From NCBI RefSeq assembly GCF_018613875.1, contig NZ_JAGGPJ010000007.1, positions 124,001-188,000 on the forward strand: a DNA stretch of 64,000 nucleotides. The letters run 5' to 3'. Below, one piece after another: positions 26,382 through 35,158 of this stretch (within the stretch, counting starts at the first letter, position 1; every line of letters starts with the position of its first letter). The position numbers and the translations under genes were made by a program. The DNA is from Arthrobacter sp. ISL-28 (GTDB lineage Bacteria; Actinomycetota; Actinomycetes; Actinomycetales; Micrococcaceae). Under the pieces are notes generated by a model that saw nothing but the letters and a program-made list of their open reading frames with translations, was not told the DNA's origin and searched no databases.

Positions 26382-27358
26382 CCGAAATTACGGCTCGCGG
26401 CGAAAAGAAGCTGGTGCTCGCCGCAGGGCGTGCGCACCCGGAGCTTGCCCGGGAAATCGCCAAGGAGCTAGGCACGGAGCTGCTGCCCGTGGATGCCTAC
26501 GATTTCGCGAACGGTGAGATCTATGTCCGTGCAGGTGAGAGCGTCCGCGGAACAGACGCCTTCGTCATCCAGGCCCATCCGGCACCCCTGAACAACCACC
26601 TGATGGAACAGCTGATCATGATCGATTCGCTGAAGCGGGCCTCCGCCAAGCGGATTACTGTGGTTTCGCCGTTCTATCCGTATTCGCGCCAGGACAAGAA
26701 AGGCCGCGGCCGCGAGCCGATCTCGGCACGTCTTGTCGCAGACCTTTACAAGACTGCGGGCGCCGACCGCATCATGAGCGTCGACCTGCACACCTCGCAG
26801 ATCCAGGGCTTCTTCGACGGCCCGGTTGACCACCTCATGGCCATTCCGCTGCTTGCCGACTACATCCGCACACGCGTAGCGGCGGACAACATCACCGTTG
26901 TGTCGCCGGATACCGGCCGCGTCCGCGTGGCCGAACAGTGGGCTGAGCGCCTCGGCGGCGCCCCGCTCGCCTTCGTGCACAAGAGCCGCGACCTCACTGT
27001 TCCCAACCAGGCCGTCTCCAAGACCGTGGTGGGCCAGATCGACGGACGCACCTGTGTCCTTATCGATGACATGATCGATACCGGCGGCACGATATCCGGT
27101 GCGGTCCAGGTGCTCAAGAACGCCGGCGCCAAGGACGTCATCATCGCCGCGACGCACGCAGTCTTCTCCGATCCGGCAGCCCGCCGGCTTTCCGAGTCGG
27201 GCGCCCGTGAAGTCGTGGTCACTGACACGCTGCCCATCCCGGCCGCCAAGCGCTTCCCCGAGCTCACGGTGCTCTCCATCGCACCGCTGATTGCCCGCGC
27301 CATCCGCGAAGTGTTCGACGACGGTTCGGTCACCAGCCTGTTCGACGGCAACGCCTGA
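26378..27358 (+). CDS. prs: ribose-phosphate diphosphokinase (PRPP synthetase)
   Basis: 326 residues. It makes phosphoribosyl pyrophosphate from ribose-5-phosphate and ATP for purine, pyrimidine, His and Trp synthesis. Seen: the flexible-loop ATP-site VSPFYPYSRQDKKGRGREPI, metal site SVDLHTSQIQGFF, VSPDTGRVRVAEQWAERL, and the PRPP loop VLIDDMIDTGGTISGAV. Translationally coupled to glmU through the ATGA overlap, the usual actinobacterial glmU-prs pair, which links nucleotide-sugar and PRPP supply. Confidence 0.97.
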   Translation: MTEITARGEKKLVLAAGRAHPELAREIAKELGTELLPVDAYDFANGEIYVRAGESVRGTDAFVIQAHPAPLNNHLMEQLIMIDSLKRASAKRITVVSPFYPYSRQDKKGRGREPISARLVADLYKTAGADRIMSVDLHTSQIQGFFDGPVDHLMAIPLLADYIRTRVAADNITVVSPDTGRVRVAEQWAERLGGAPLAFVHKSRDLTVPNQAVSKTVVGQIDGRTCVLIDDMIDTGGTISGAVQVLKNAGAKDVIIAATHAVFSDPAARRLSESGAREVVVTDTLPIPAAKRFPELTVLSIAPLIARAIREVFDDGSVTSLFDGNA

Positions 27359-27459
27359 CCACCGCTGATTGAGCTTGCCAAGCCTGGGGGTAGGCAAGCT
27401 TAATCGCTGGCCCCTGAGTCCTCTCACGCCCCGTTTTCAGGAATGGGACCCGGCGCTGG

Positions 27460-27465
27460 TAAGAT
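27460..27465 (+). promoter_or_regulatory. predicted -10 box upstream of rplY
   Basis: TAAGAT, about 100 bp after the prs stop, with a poor -35 (TTCAGG at 27436-27441, 18-bp spacer). A leader of about 180 nt would follow; it is GC-rich and contains GGAAGGGCCGCC-type inverted pieces but no recognised RNA motif. Confidence 0.3.
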
Positions 27466-27651
27466 TTTCCCGATACCTTGGCGAGGGAGAGCACCGGAAA
27501 ACCGTATGCACGGGCAACCGGACCGCTGGTCTCCGTTATCGACTGGGTCTGAACCTCCCTTCTGGAAGGGCCGCCTCCGGGCCGCCCGGCGTTGAAGGTC
27601 GCTCCAGACCTCCGCCCTTGCTGAACACCGAAAAGCCACCAGGAGATACAC

Positions 27652-28251
27652 ATGTCTGAGCAGAAGCTCGCAGCAGAAGTACGCACCGAATTCGGCAAGG
27701 GCTTTGCCCGCCGTGCCCGCATGGCCGGCCAGATCCCCGCCGTCATCTACGGCCACGGCGCAGAGCCCATCCACATCACGCTTCCGGCCAAGGCCACCAC
27801 CCTGGCCGTGCGCACCGCCAACGCCCTGCTGTCCCTCGACATCAACGGTGACGGCCACCTTGCCCTCGTCAAGGACATCCAGCGCGACCCGATCAAGCAG
27901 ATCATCGAGCACATCGACCTCCTGACCGTCCGCCAGGGCGAGAAGGTCACCGTGGACGTCCCCGTTCACCTCGTCGGCGAGCTGGCCCCGGGCAACGCCT
28001 ACAACCAGGAAATGACCGTCATCTCCCTCGAAGCCGAGGCAACGCACCTGCCGACCGCCATCGAGGTCGACATCGAAGGCCGTTCCGCCGGCCAGCACAT
28101 CCACGCTTCCGACCTCGTGCTGCCCCAGGGCTCCGTCCTGCTGGCTGACGCCGACGCCCTCGTCGTCAACATCTCCGAGGCCACCGAGGTCTCCGCGGAA
28201 GAGGCTTCCGAGGAAGCCACCGCCCAGGCATCCGAGGCTGCTGCCGAGTAA
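27652..28251 (+). CDS. rplY: 50S ribosomal protein L25/general stress protein Ctc
   Basis: 199 residues from ATG 27652, with AGGAGA upstream. It binds 5S rRNA in the large subunit. The N-terminal L25 domain (about 1-95) has TEFGKGFARRARMAGQIPAVIYGHG and KDIQRDPIKQIIEHIDL; the C-terminal TL5/Ctc domain (about 96-185) follows, and the last 20 residues are Ala/Glu-rich. The Ctc form is stress-induced in Bacillus; whether that holds here is unknown. Sits between prs and pth, a common arrangement, and ends in a strong stem-loop. Confidence 0.96.
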   Translation: MSEQKLAAEVRTEFGKGFARRARMAGQIPAVIYGHGAEPIHITLPAKATTLAVRTANALLSLDINGDGHLALVKDIQRDPIKQIIEHIDLLTVRQGEKVTVDVPVHLVGELAPGNAYNQEMTVISLEAEATHLPTAIEVDIEGRSAGQHIHASDLVLPQGSVLLADADALVVNISEATEVSAEEASEEATAQASEAAAE

Positions 28252-28290
28252 TAACGGCTCCTCTTCCGCGCCGGCTTACCGCAGTACAGC

Positions 28291-28320
28291 AGTGGCCGGG
28301 TCCTTTTGGGCCCGGCCACT
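28291..28320 (+). terminator. stem-loop after rplY
   Basis: A 13-bp stem (AGTGGCCGGGTCC with GGGCCCGGCCACT, one G-T pair) around TTTT, 39 bp after the rplY stop and 14 bp before the pth -10 box. No T run follows. Confidence 0.7.
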
Positions 28321-28334
28321 GCCGTCCCCGCTAA

Positions 28335-28340
28335 TAGGAT
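28335..28340 (+). promoter_or_regulatory. predicted -10 box of pth
   Basis: TAGGAT, then TGATCC, then ATG 28347; leaderless geometry directly after the rplY terminator. Confidence 0.45.
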
Positions 28341-28346
28341 TGATCC

Positions 28347-28931
28347 ATGACTGACACCTGGCTGATCGTAGGACTTGGAAACCCCGGCTCCGAGTACAGC
28401 CGCAACCGGCACAACGTCGGCCAGATGGTCCTCGATGAACTCGCCGCGCGAATCGGTGGAAACTTCAAGGCCCACAAATCCCGGGCCCAGATCCTCGAGG
28501 GCCGGCTGGAAATCGGGGGCCCCCGCCTCGTACTGGCTAAACCTGCCACCTACATGAACGTCTCGGGCGGTCCGGTCTCCGCACTCTCCAGGTTCTATGA
28601 TGTTGAACCATCCCGCATTGTGGCCGTCCATGACGAGATCGACATTCCCTTTAATACGGTGAAGCTGAAGATCGGCGGCGGTGAAGGCGGCCATAACGGT
28701 CTTCGGGACATCTCCAAAGCTCTCGCCACCAAGGACTATCTTCGTGTCCGGGTGGGGGTCGGCAGGCCGCCCGGTCGAATGGACACCGCAGATTATGTTC
28801 TCCATGACTTCGCTCCGGCCGAGAAGAAGGAACTGCCCTTCCTGCTCGACGACGCCGCCGACGCGGTGGAGCTGCTGATCCGTGATGGCCTTACCGCGGC
28901 CCAGCAGCGGTTCCATCCGGCCAGGGTGTGA
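28347..28931 (+). CDS. pth: peptidyl-tRNA hydrolase
   Basis: 194 residues. It releases peptides from peptidyl-tRNA that has dropped off the ribosome. Seen: VGLGNPGSEYSRNRHNVG with the catalytic histidine near residue 22, AKPATYMNVSG, VAVHDEIDIPF and GGGEGGHNGLRDI, all conserved in Pth. Normal length. Separated from rplY by a terminator and followed by 218 bp before the first LuxR-type gene. Confidence 0.96.
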   Translation: MTDTWLIVGLGNPGSEYSRNRHNVGQMVLDELAARIGGNFKAHKSRAQILEGRLEIGGPRLVLAKPATYMNVSGGPVSALSRFYDVEPSRIVAVHDEIDIPFNTVKLKIGGGEGGHNGLRDISKALATKDYLRVRVGVGRPPGRMDTADYVLHDFAPAEKKELPFLLDDAADAVELLIRDGLTAAQQRFHPARV

Positions 28932-29080
28932 CGGGTCCCTACTCTTGCCTCGTCGGAAATAACTGGAATTTCCTCGGCGTGGCGCTGCTCTAAATCCTGA
29001 GAATTGATAATCCGTATGCCATTTATGGAACGCGATGAAATGTGAATGGAATGCCCTGTTTTATGGCGGGGGTGACGGGG

Positions 29081-29086
29081 TAGTCT
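29081..29086 (+). promoter_or_regulatory. predicted -10 box of the LuxR-type gene pair
   Basis: TAGTCT preceded by a relatively AT-rich stretch (28970-29070) with the GGAAAT/ATTTCC dyad near its beginning. Transcription would begin near 29093, about 57 nt before the start codon. A -35 could not be fixed. Confidence 0.35.
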
Positions 29087-29149
29087 GTCTCCTAAGCGGG
29101 GGAGGCGATGGGGCCTTGATCCTGCAAAGCGGGATGTAAGGAAAAGTTC

Positions 29150-31888
29150 ATGTCAAATGAGCCACTGAGCTGGGGACGTGGGTCTACGGCGGGCGTGCTG
29201 GCGGGGCCAGCGTCAGCTGCCGGCGGAACGGACCTTCAACGATGGTCAGTCCCGGCGCGCAGCGCAGACCTGGAGGCTATCCGCAATGCCCTGACGGATC
29301 CCGATTCGCTTGGTGTCGTTATCACCGGGCCACGCGGCGTGGGAAAATCCTCGCTCGCCCGCACCGCTGTGGCAGAACTCGGCCCTGATGTCTGGGCCCT
29401 CCAGCTCCGCAGTCCGCTGAGCGGCTCGCGGACCTCGTATGGGTGCCTGGCCTTCCTCCTGGCGCGGTTGCCGCAGGCGGCGATGGGATCTCCGACCGCC
29501 ATCCTCCAAGGCATCACGTCCCTTATCAAGAGCGACGCCGCCGGCAGGGAATGCATCATCACCCTGGACACCACGGGCATGATCGATGACATGAGCGCCG
29601 GCGTGCTCCTGAACATCATGCTCACGCGCACCGCGCGGATCATTGCGATTGCCCCTGGCACCAGCGACCTCCCGGCAGACTTCCATTGGCTGCTCACGGA
29701 CCGCCGCCTCACTGAGGTGCGGCTGGAAAACCTTAATGAACTGCAGACCAGGCAAGTGCTGCTGACCCTGCTGGGCCACCGGGTGTCCGCCTCACTGGTC
29801 AGCACGTTCCATGCCATCGTTGGCGGTAACCCGTTGCTGCTCAAGGCACTCGTCACGGAGCAGCAGCAGTCCGGAAACCTCGTCCTGTCAGATTCTGTGT
29901 GGACCCTCCGGGACAAGGTGGTCCTCGACGGTGCAACGGGCCTTGACGATATTGTCCGCTCCCGCTGGTCCCGGGAATCTCCGGAAAGCCGCGAGGTCAT
30001 GGAGATGCTCTCCTGCGCACGCAGGGTGCCCCTTTCGCGGCTGACCGACTTGTACGGCACCGACATCGTGGCGGATATGGAAGACGCCGGACTGCTGAAG
30101 GTGGGGGCCACCGAATCCCGCTGGGTTTCCCTGCGGGAGCAGTACCTCGGGGATGTTGTCCGGTCCTGGTTGAGCATCTCCCGGCGGCGGGAGCTCAGGA
30201 GCCAGCTGCTGGGCGACAGGGAACCGGAAATTTCGCAACTGACCCTGGAAGAGCGCATCGAATTTGCCTCGTGGACGCGTGAATGCCAGGCCGAACTGAG
30301 CCCGCCCATGGCAGTGGCCGCGGCCGAAGCAGCTGTGCAGCTGTTTGATCCACGCTTCGCCCTCAGCTGCCTTGAGGGAATCAAAAGAACCGATGCGGAG
30401 TGGGTAGCGGCACAACACCACAAGGCCGCTGCCTACCTGCTGCTGGACCTGCCATTGCAGGCCATGGATGCCCTCGACGACATCTCGCAGCCGCAGCTGG
30501 ACGAGCTCCGCGCCGAGGACTTCGCCAGCCTCGTGGCCGCGAAGAGCAGAGTCATGATGTGGCTGCCGGAGCAGTGCGACAAAGTGCCGGCGGAGATCGC
30601 CAGCGCCCGGCAGCGTTTGGGCGTGGAGCCCGGCATGGCGGCCAGTTGGCCTGATGCCCTGGGCGCGGCTGCCAACGTCGTTACGCTGGCAGAGTTTGAA
30701 TACCGGTCCTTCATCGGCGACTACATAACGATGATTCCGGCCCTGGAGGAAGCAGCCGATCCGGCGATCAACAAGGACACCGGGTTCCGCATCCAGGCCG
30801 CCCTGATCCTGATGCACGCACTGTCCTCAACCGGCAGGGAAATGGATGCCCTCCAGCTGATGCGGAGGGTCGGCGGCCAGCTGTCGGATGCTGGCCCCAT
30901 GACCGGGCTGCGCGAAATGTTCTCCATGACGGCCTTCTCCGTGCTGCTCCAGGCAGGGCAGTGGCGGCGGTGCCTGGATCTCGTCGGCCCGCCCAAGGGG
31001 CACGAAGAACGCCGCCTGGCCCACCGGACGTCGGCGATGGAGCTGGCCACCGGAATCGCGTATGTCTACTCGGGCCGCGGCGCCGTGGCCCTCGATTCGC
31101 TGCTATCCGCCGTCGCTCAGCTGGAGCTCCGCCCGGTCGTGAACATGCTCCAGGCCGCCTATGCCGCCACAGCGTTCGCCTATGCACAAATCGGCAACGC
31201 CGGCCAGGCCCACAAATATCTCGACAAGCTGCACGGCGCACGCGGGCACTGTAGTTTCCGTACCAGGGTCATTACGGACTTCTGCGCCGACATGGCAGGG
31301 CGGTGGCTGGGAGACACCGACGCCACGAAGCGGCTGCTGGATGCAGCCCGCCGCGACATCGCTGCAGGGCGGTACACGCTGGCCGGGATCAGCCTGCTTG
31401 GTGCCACCGTCAACGGAACCGATGCCGACTTCCGCTTGATGGAGGAGGTCGCCGGCCACCGGCAGGGAAAGCTGGCCGAGATTTCCCGCCTGGTGGCCGT
31501 GGGCAGCCGTACCAAGGATGCAAAGGTGCTTTTGGAGGGGGCACACCTCGCAGCAGAGCTCGAACTTGATGCAGTGGAGGCACGATGCGTTGCCCTTGCG
31601 GTGGACTTTGCAAGGCATGCCGGGGATTCCGCGTCTGCCCGGGTCGCCCAGGCGAGGCTGGATAGCCTCACGGCGACTGTTCCCAGCCTGCCGATCGTTC
31701 CCAGCAGCGGCAGCCCGCTTCTGACAGCACGGGAACGCCAGATCTCCCGTCTGGCCGGGCGTGGTGTGTCCAACAAGGACATCGCCCTGGAAATGGGTGT
31801 CTCCGTCCGGACCGTGGAAGGCCACCTTTACCAGGTCTTCACGAAGCTCGGCGTTACTTCCAGGGGTGATCTGCCTGGACTCGTCTAA
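29150..31888 (+). CDS. large LuxR-family regulator with N-terminal P-loop ATPase
   Basis: 912 residues from ATG 29150, with AAGGAAAAG upstream. The Walker A GPRGVGKSS is at about 60-68 and a TLDTTG Walker B-like strand near 142, in an AAA/STAND-like ATPase. The middle 500 residues are Leu/Ala-rich helical repeats. The C-terminal LuxR HTH (about 858-905) reads LTARERQISRLAGRGVSNKD then VSVRTVEGHLYQVFTKLGV. This is the LAL/MalT-like plan, in which ligand and ATP binding control activation of target promoters. Effector and targets are unknown. Its end overlaps the start of the next, similar gene, so both are probably made together. Confidence 0.88.
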   Translation: MSNEPLSWGRGSTAGVLAGPASAAGGTDLQRWSVPARSADLEAIRNALTDPDSLGVVITGPRGVGKSSLARTAVAELGPDVWALQLRSPLSGSRTSYGCLAFLLARLPQAAMGSPTAILQGITSLIKSDAAGRECIITLDTTGMIDDMSAGVLLNIMLTRTARIIAIAPGTSDLPADFHWLLTDRRLTEVRLENLNELQTRQVLLTLLGHRVSASLVSTFHAIVGGNPLLLKALVTEQQQSGNLVLSDSVWTLRDKVVLDGATGLDDIVRSRWSRESPESREVMEMLSCARRVPLSRLTDLYGTDIVADMEDAGLLKVGATESRWVSLREQYLGDVVRSWLSISRRRELRSQLLGDREPEISQLTLEERIEFASWTRECQAELSPPMAVAAAEAAVQLFDPRFALSCLEGIKRTDAEWVAAQHHKAAAYLLLDLPLQAMDALDDISQPQLDELRAEDFASLVAAKSRVMMWLPEQCDKVPAEIASARQRLGVEPGMAASWPDALGAAANVVTLAEFEYRSFIGDYITMIPALEEAADPAINKDTGFRIQAALILMHALSSTGREMDALQLMRRVGGQLSDAGPMTGLREMFSMTAFSVLLQAGQWRRCLDLVGPPKGHEERRLAHRTSAMELATGIAYVYSGRGAVALDSLLSAVAQLELRPVVNMLQAAYAATAFAYAQIGNAGQAHKYLDKLHGARGHCSFRTRVITDFCADMAGRWLGDTDATKRLLDAARRDIAAGRYTLAGISLLGATVNGTDADFRLMEEVAGHRQGKLAEISRLVAVGSRTKDAKVLLEGAHLAAELELDAVEARCVALAVDFARHAGDSASARVAQARLDSLTATVPSLPIVPSSGSPLLTARERQISRLAGRGVSNKDIALEMGVSVRTVEGHLYQVFTKLGVTSRGDLPGLV

Positions 31889-34667
31889 CGGCCGCACCCA
31901 GAAGCCGGAACCGGAAAGTGACCACCGGCAGCTTACCGGGCGGCGTGAGGTAATAGACCACGTCTGCAGCACAATCCGCAGCCGTGCAAACCAGGCTGTG
32001 TTCCTCATGGCCGGGCCCGGGCTAGGGAAGTCGTCCCTGACGGACGCTGTCAGCGAGAAGATGGCCTCCGAATTGACCATCCTCCGGATCCATGGCAGCT
32101 CTTCACTCGCCAAGGTCCCCTACGGGGTGCTCGCCCCCTTCACTGCCGACCTGCCGCCAGAAGAAGCAGATTCACCGGTGGCAGTGCTCAGGGCCGTGTG
32201 GAAATACTTTCAGGAGCTCAAGGCGGGCAAGGACGTGCCCTTGCTCCTCGTTGTTGATGACGCCCACCACCTCGATGAAGCCACCGCGAACATGGTGGTG
32301 GACATGATGTCAGCTGGATGGGCCAGCGTGCTGGCAGCGGGACGTCCACGGCCCGGACTCCCGCAGGCGCTGAATCAGCTGTGGTATGACGGACAGGCTG
32401 AACGGATCGACCTCCGTCCGCTCAATGGTGACCAGGTGACGGAAGTCGTGGAGCACGCCCTCCACGGGACGGTCCCTGCCAACACAGTGCAGTCGCTTTG
32501 GTCTGCTTCGGGCGGCAACCCCATGCTCCTGAACTGCCTGCTGGGGGACGCCGTCGAAGCGGGCCTCCTTGCCAAGCGGAACGGTATCTGGCTGCTTCTG
32601 GGGCCCCTGCCCGCTGACGGCCCCAGACTTTCTGATGTGGTTGTTAAAGACCTCCTTCGCAGAACGCCGGAGGAACAGGACGCGCTGCGGCTCATCGCTT
32701 TGGCTGAACCAGTAGGCCGCGGCCTCATCGAGGACGTGTGCGGGGGCGCGGTGGTCCGGTCGCTCCTGGACCACCAGTTGGTCAGCGAGTCCAGCGGCAG
32801 GCACAGTCAATTGCGGATCTGGCACCCCATCCTGGGGGAATCCATGAGGCATCAAGTGTCGGTGTCCCGAAGCCTGCAGCTGCGGCAGAAGCTGAACGAC
32901 TACCTCGACGCGCAGACGGCCGGGGCCGAAGGCAGGTTGCGGATGGTCGAGTGGTCGCTGGAATGCGGCTTGGAAGTGCCCGACCCCGACCTGCTGGACG
33001 CCGCCTTGCTTGCGGTGACAATGTTCAACAACTCCGGCGCGAGGCTCATGGCCGGACATGTCCGGGCGCCTGAGCTGCAGGCACACGCCGAGTCGATCTC
33101 CGCGAGGGCACTCTTCAACGAAGGGAAGTACCGCGAGGCTGCGACTCTCCTGGACAGCTGCTGGCTGGAGCTGGCCTCGGACCCGGAAGCCCCGCACATC
33201 CTCATGCTCAGGGCGTCGGCGCATCTGGCGCTCGGAAAATCAGCCGAGATGCTCCGCGCCGAGTCACGCCACCAGCTGACAGACGCCGGGCACGACGCCG
33301 CGGCTTCCTGGCAGGACAAAATCCACCACTTGCTGGAAATGGCCGAAGCCGGTGATCACGAGGGGATCGGGACGGTGATTTCGGCCCTGCGGGAGCGCAG
33401 GGCCCATGATGGTGAGGGGGAGACCCTGTCCTCCCATGCCCAGCACCTTCCCGCTGGAGAGGCAGCGACCGGATCCGGAGGGCCGGGACCGGTGAGGTCC
33501 CGGGGCGAGGCCCGTGCGTCCATCGTGAACGAAGCCACTCATGCCGTGGCTCATGCACTGCTCGCACAGGTCCTCGTGTCGGCAGGGCTGGCCCATCAGG
33601 CGCATTCCGCCGCCCTGGCCGCAGCCCCGGCTCTGCCGGCACTCCAGGGCGGCCTCTACTTCTTCAACGAGTTTGTCCTGACGCGCCTTGTTTCGGCCTC
33701 CCTCGCGGCCGGCAACTGGGAATCGGCGGAACACGAGCTGTCCAGCCACCCAGCGGAGGGGAATGCTGGGGCCGCCACGTTTGGCGGCGGAATCCAGATG
33801 CTACGCGGTCTGGGTTTCCTCCGCCAGGGACAGCTGGAACGTGCCTACCAGGTTCTTCTGCCCGCAGTTGAAGCCCTCCGCATCAACGATCCGCTCCAGC
33901 AGTTCCGGTTCGGCTCGGCGCTCGCCTTCTATGCGGCCGCGCGGCTGGGGGACGGCGCGCAGGCCCAGCGCCTCGAACAGGATCTGATTGCAGCACGGCA
34001 TGCCACCGGCCCTGGATCCGAACTTCTCGCTGAAGGGTATGCCGCCGCGGCGGCCGAATACTTGGACCGCAAGGGCAGCGGCCTTGCCAAGCTGCGCGAG
34101 TTGGCGGCGTCTGAGCCTGTTGCCGTGCAGCCGGGCATCAGGATGGAATGCCTCATTCTTTGTTCCGATCTCGGCGACCGCACAGTGATTGCCGAAATCG
34201 CTGCCCTTGCCGACGCCGTGGAGGGCCGGTGGGCGGCAGGGTGGCACCAGCTCGCCCAGGCCTGGGCCACCGAGGACGCCGACCTACTCATGGAAACCGC
34301 CGCCGCCCTGGAAGAAGCGGGGCTGGTCAACCTGGCCCGGGAGGGCTACGCCCGGGCGGGCGCGATCCTCGACGGGGCGGGTGAACGGCGCCGTGCCCGG
34401 CAGGCCGTGGCTCACCGCGAGAAATGTGACCAGGAGCTTGGCGAACGGTTCCGCGAAAGCCCGTTCGTCGCCTCCGTCCCCAGCGTCCACCTGACCCGCC
34501 GTGAGCGGGACATCGTGGAGCTGGCAGTCCAGGGACTGTCTGACCGCGAGATCGCCCAGCAGCTGATGGTGTCGGTGAGGACTGTGGAAGGGCATCTGTA
34601 CCGCAGCTACGTCAAGCTCGGCGTGCGCCGGCGGGACGAGCTAGCCCTAGCCCTGCCGAAGAAGTAG
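31866..34667 (+). CDS. second large LuxR-family ATPase regulator, overlapping the first
   Basis: 933 residues from GTG 31866, the only usual start codon shortly before the ATPase; this gives a 23-bp overlap with the preceding gene. Walker A is GPGLGKSS (about 50-57), Walker B VPLLLVVDDAHHLDE near 133. Helical repeats fill the centre, with a low-complexity Gly/Pro insert near residues 515-550. The C-terminal HTH (about 877-925) reads LTRRERDIVELAVQGLSDRE then VSVRTVEGHLYRSYVKLGV. It resembles the first gene in plan but only weakly in sequence outside the HTH, so any duplication is old. Its stop codon region is tandemly duplicated (34653-34686). Confidence 0.85.
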   Translation: MICLDSSNGRTQKPEPESDHRQLTGRREVIDHVCSTIRSRANQAVFLMAGPGLGKSSLTDAVSEKMASELTILRIHGSSSLAKVPYGVLAPFTADLPPEEADSPVAVLRAVWKYFQELKAGKDVPLLLVVDDAHHLDEATANMVVDMMSAGWASVLAAGRPRPGLPQALNQLWYDGQAERIDLRPLNGDQVTEVVEHALHGTVPANTVQSLWSASGGNPMLLNCLLGDAVEAGLLAKRNGIWLLLGPLPADGPRLSDVVVKDLLRRTPEEQDALRLIALAEPVGRGLIEDVCGGAVVRSLLDHQLVSESSGRHSQLRIWHPILGESMRHQVSVSRSLQLRQKLNDYLDAQTAGAEGRLRMVEWSLECGLEVPDPDLLDAALLAVTMFNNSGARLMAGHVRAPELQAHAESISARALFNEGKYREAATLLDSCWLELASDPEAPHILMLRASAHLALGKSAEMLRAESRHQLTDAGHDAAASWQDKIHHLLEMAEAGDHEGIGTVISALRERRAHDGEGETLSSHAQHLPAGEAATGSGGPGPVRSRGEARASIVNEATHAVAHALLAQVLVSAGLAHQAHSAALAAAPALPALQGGLYFFNEFVLTRLVSASLAAGNWESAEHELSSHPAEGNAGAATFGGGIQMLRGLGFLRQGQLERAYQVLLPAVEALRINDPLQQFRFGSALAFYAAARLGDGAQAQRLEQDLIAARHATGPGSELLAEGYAAAAAEYLDRKGSGLAKLRELAASEPVAVQPGIRMECLILCSDLGDRTVIAEIAALADAVEGRWAAGWHQLAQAWATEDADLLMETAAALEEAGLVNLAREGYARAGAILDGAGERRRARQAVAHREKCDQELGERFRESPFVASVPSVHLTRRERDIVELAVQGLSDREIAQQLMVSVRTVEGHLYRSYVKLGVRRRDELALALPKK

Positions 34668-34686
34668 CCCTGCTGAAGAAGTAGCC
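34653..34686 (+). repeat. 17-bp tandem duplication across the stop codon
   Basis: Units 34653-34669 and 34670-34686 differ at one base (CTGC(C/T)GAAGAAGTAGCC). The first unit holds the stop of the LuxR-type gene, the second a copy in the 3' untranslated region. Confidence 0.8.
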
Positions 34687-35051
34687 CCTACGTGAGTAGG
34701 TGCCGCTCCGGCGCCCCCGCAACCCTTACCGCCGTCGGATGTGCCGTTCCCGGGACGCCCGGCACCGCCTTGAGAGCGACGTTCAGCACCGCCTTGAGAA
34801 CGCTGTCCGCACCGCCTTAACGGCTGTGAACGGCTGATATTCCGGGCCTTCCATCCGCGGACAGGGCCACCTGCGAAAACCAGTAGTGAATTACCTGAAA
34901 AAACAAGTACACGGTACTCGTGCTGTAGGTCCCAGTACGCGATTAACTATTACTGGCAGCAGAAATGACGGACTACTCCCTCAGAGAAGCTGCCACCAAG
35001 CTTCCAAGGTCTCGCACTTGCATTCCGGCCCCCAGGGTCCGGGTTGAGGCG

Positions 35052-35110
35052 GGGCCGGCGACGTCAGAGCCTTCTGAGACCGAGGCTCTCCCCCCAGCCG
35101 TCGCCGGCCC
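35052..35110 (+). ncRNA. nested stem-loop, possible small RNA or leader element
   Basis: Outer stem of 11 perfect pairs (GGGCCGGCGAC 35052-35062 with GTCGCCGGCCC 35100-35110) enclosing a 6-bp inner stem (AGAGCC 35066-35071 with GGCTCT 35084-35089). It is followed 17 bp later by a terminator-like hairpin. No known RNA family was recognised; it may equally be part of a tandem terminator for the LuxR operon. Confidence 0.25.
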
Positions 35111-35127
35111 TCATATGTGGTGAAACA

Positions 35128-35158
35128 GGGCGGTCCTTCAGGCGGAAGGGCCGCCTTT
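35128..35158 (+). terminator. terminator-like hairpin upstream of sufS
   Basis: GGCGGTCCTT (35129-35138) pairs with AAGGGCCGCC (35146-35155), with one G-T pair, followed by TTT. The sufS promoter would have to lie between this hairpin and 35200; GACAATTG at 35171-35178 is the only -10-like sequence there. Confidence 0.55.

Noticed and set aside
27541..27600. GAAGGGCCGCC motif shared by the rplY leader, the sufS terminator and the 23.7-kb repeats
   Set aside because: The shared core is only 11 bp, GC-rich and expected by chance or from hairpin-forming sequence; no longer match was seen.
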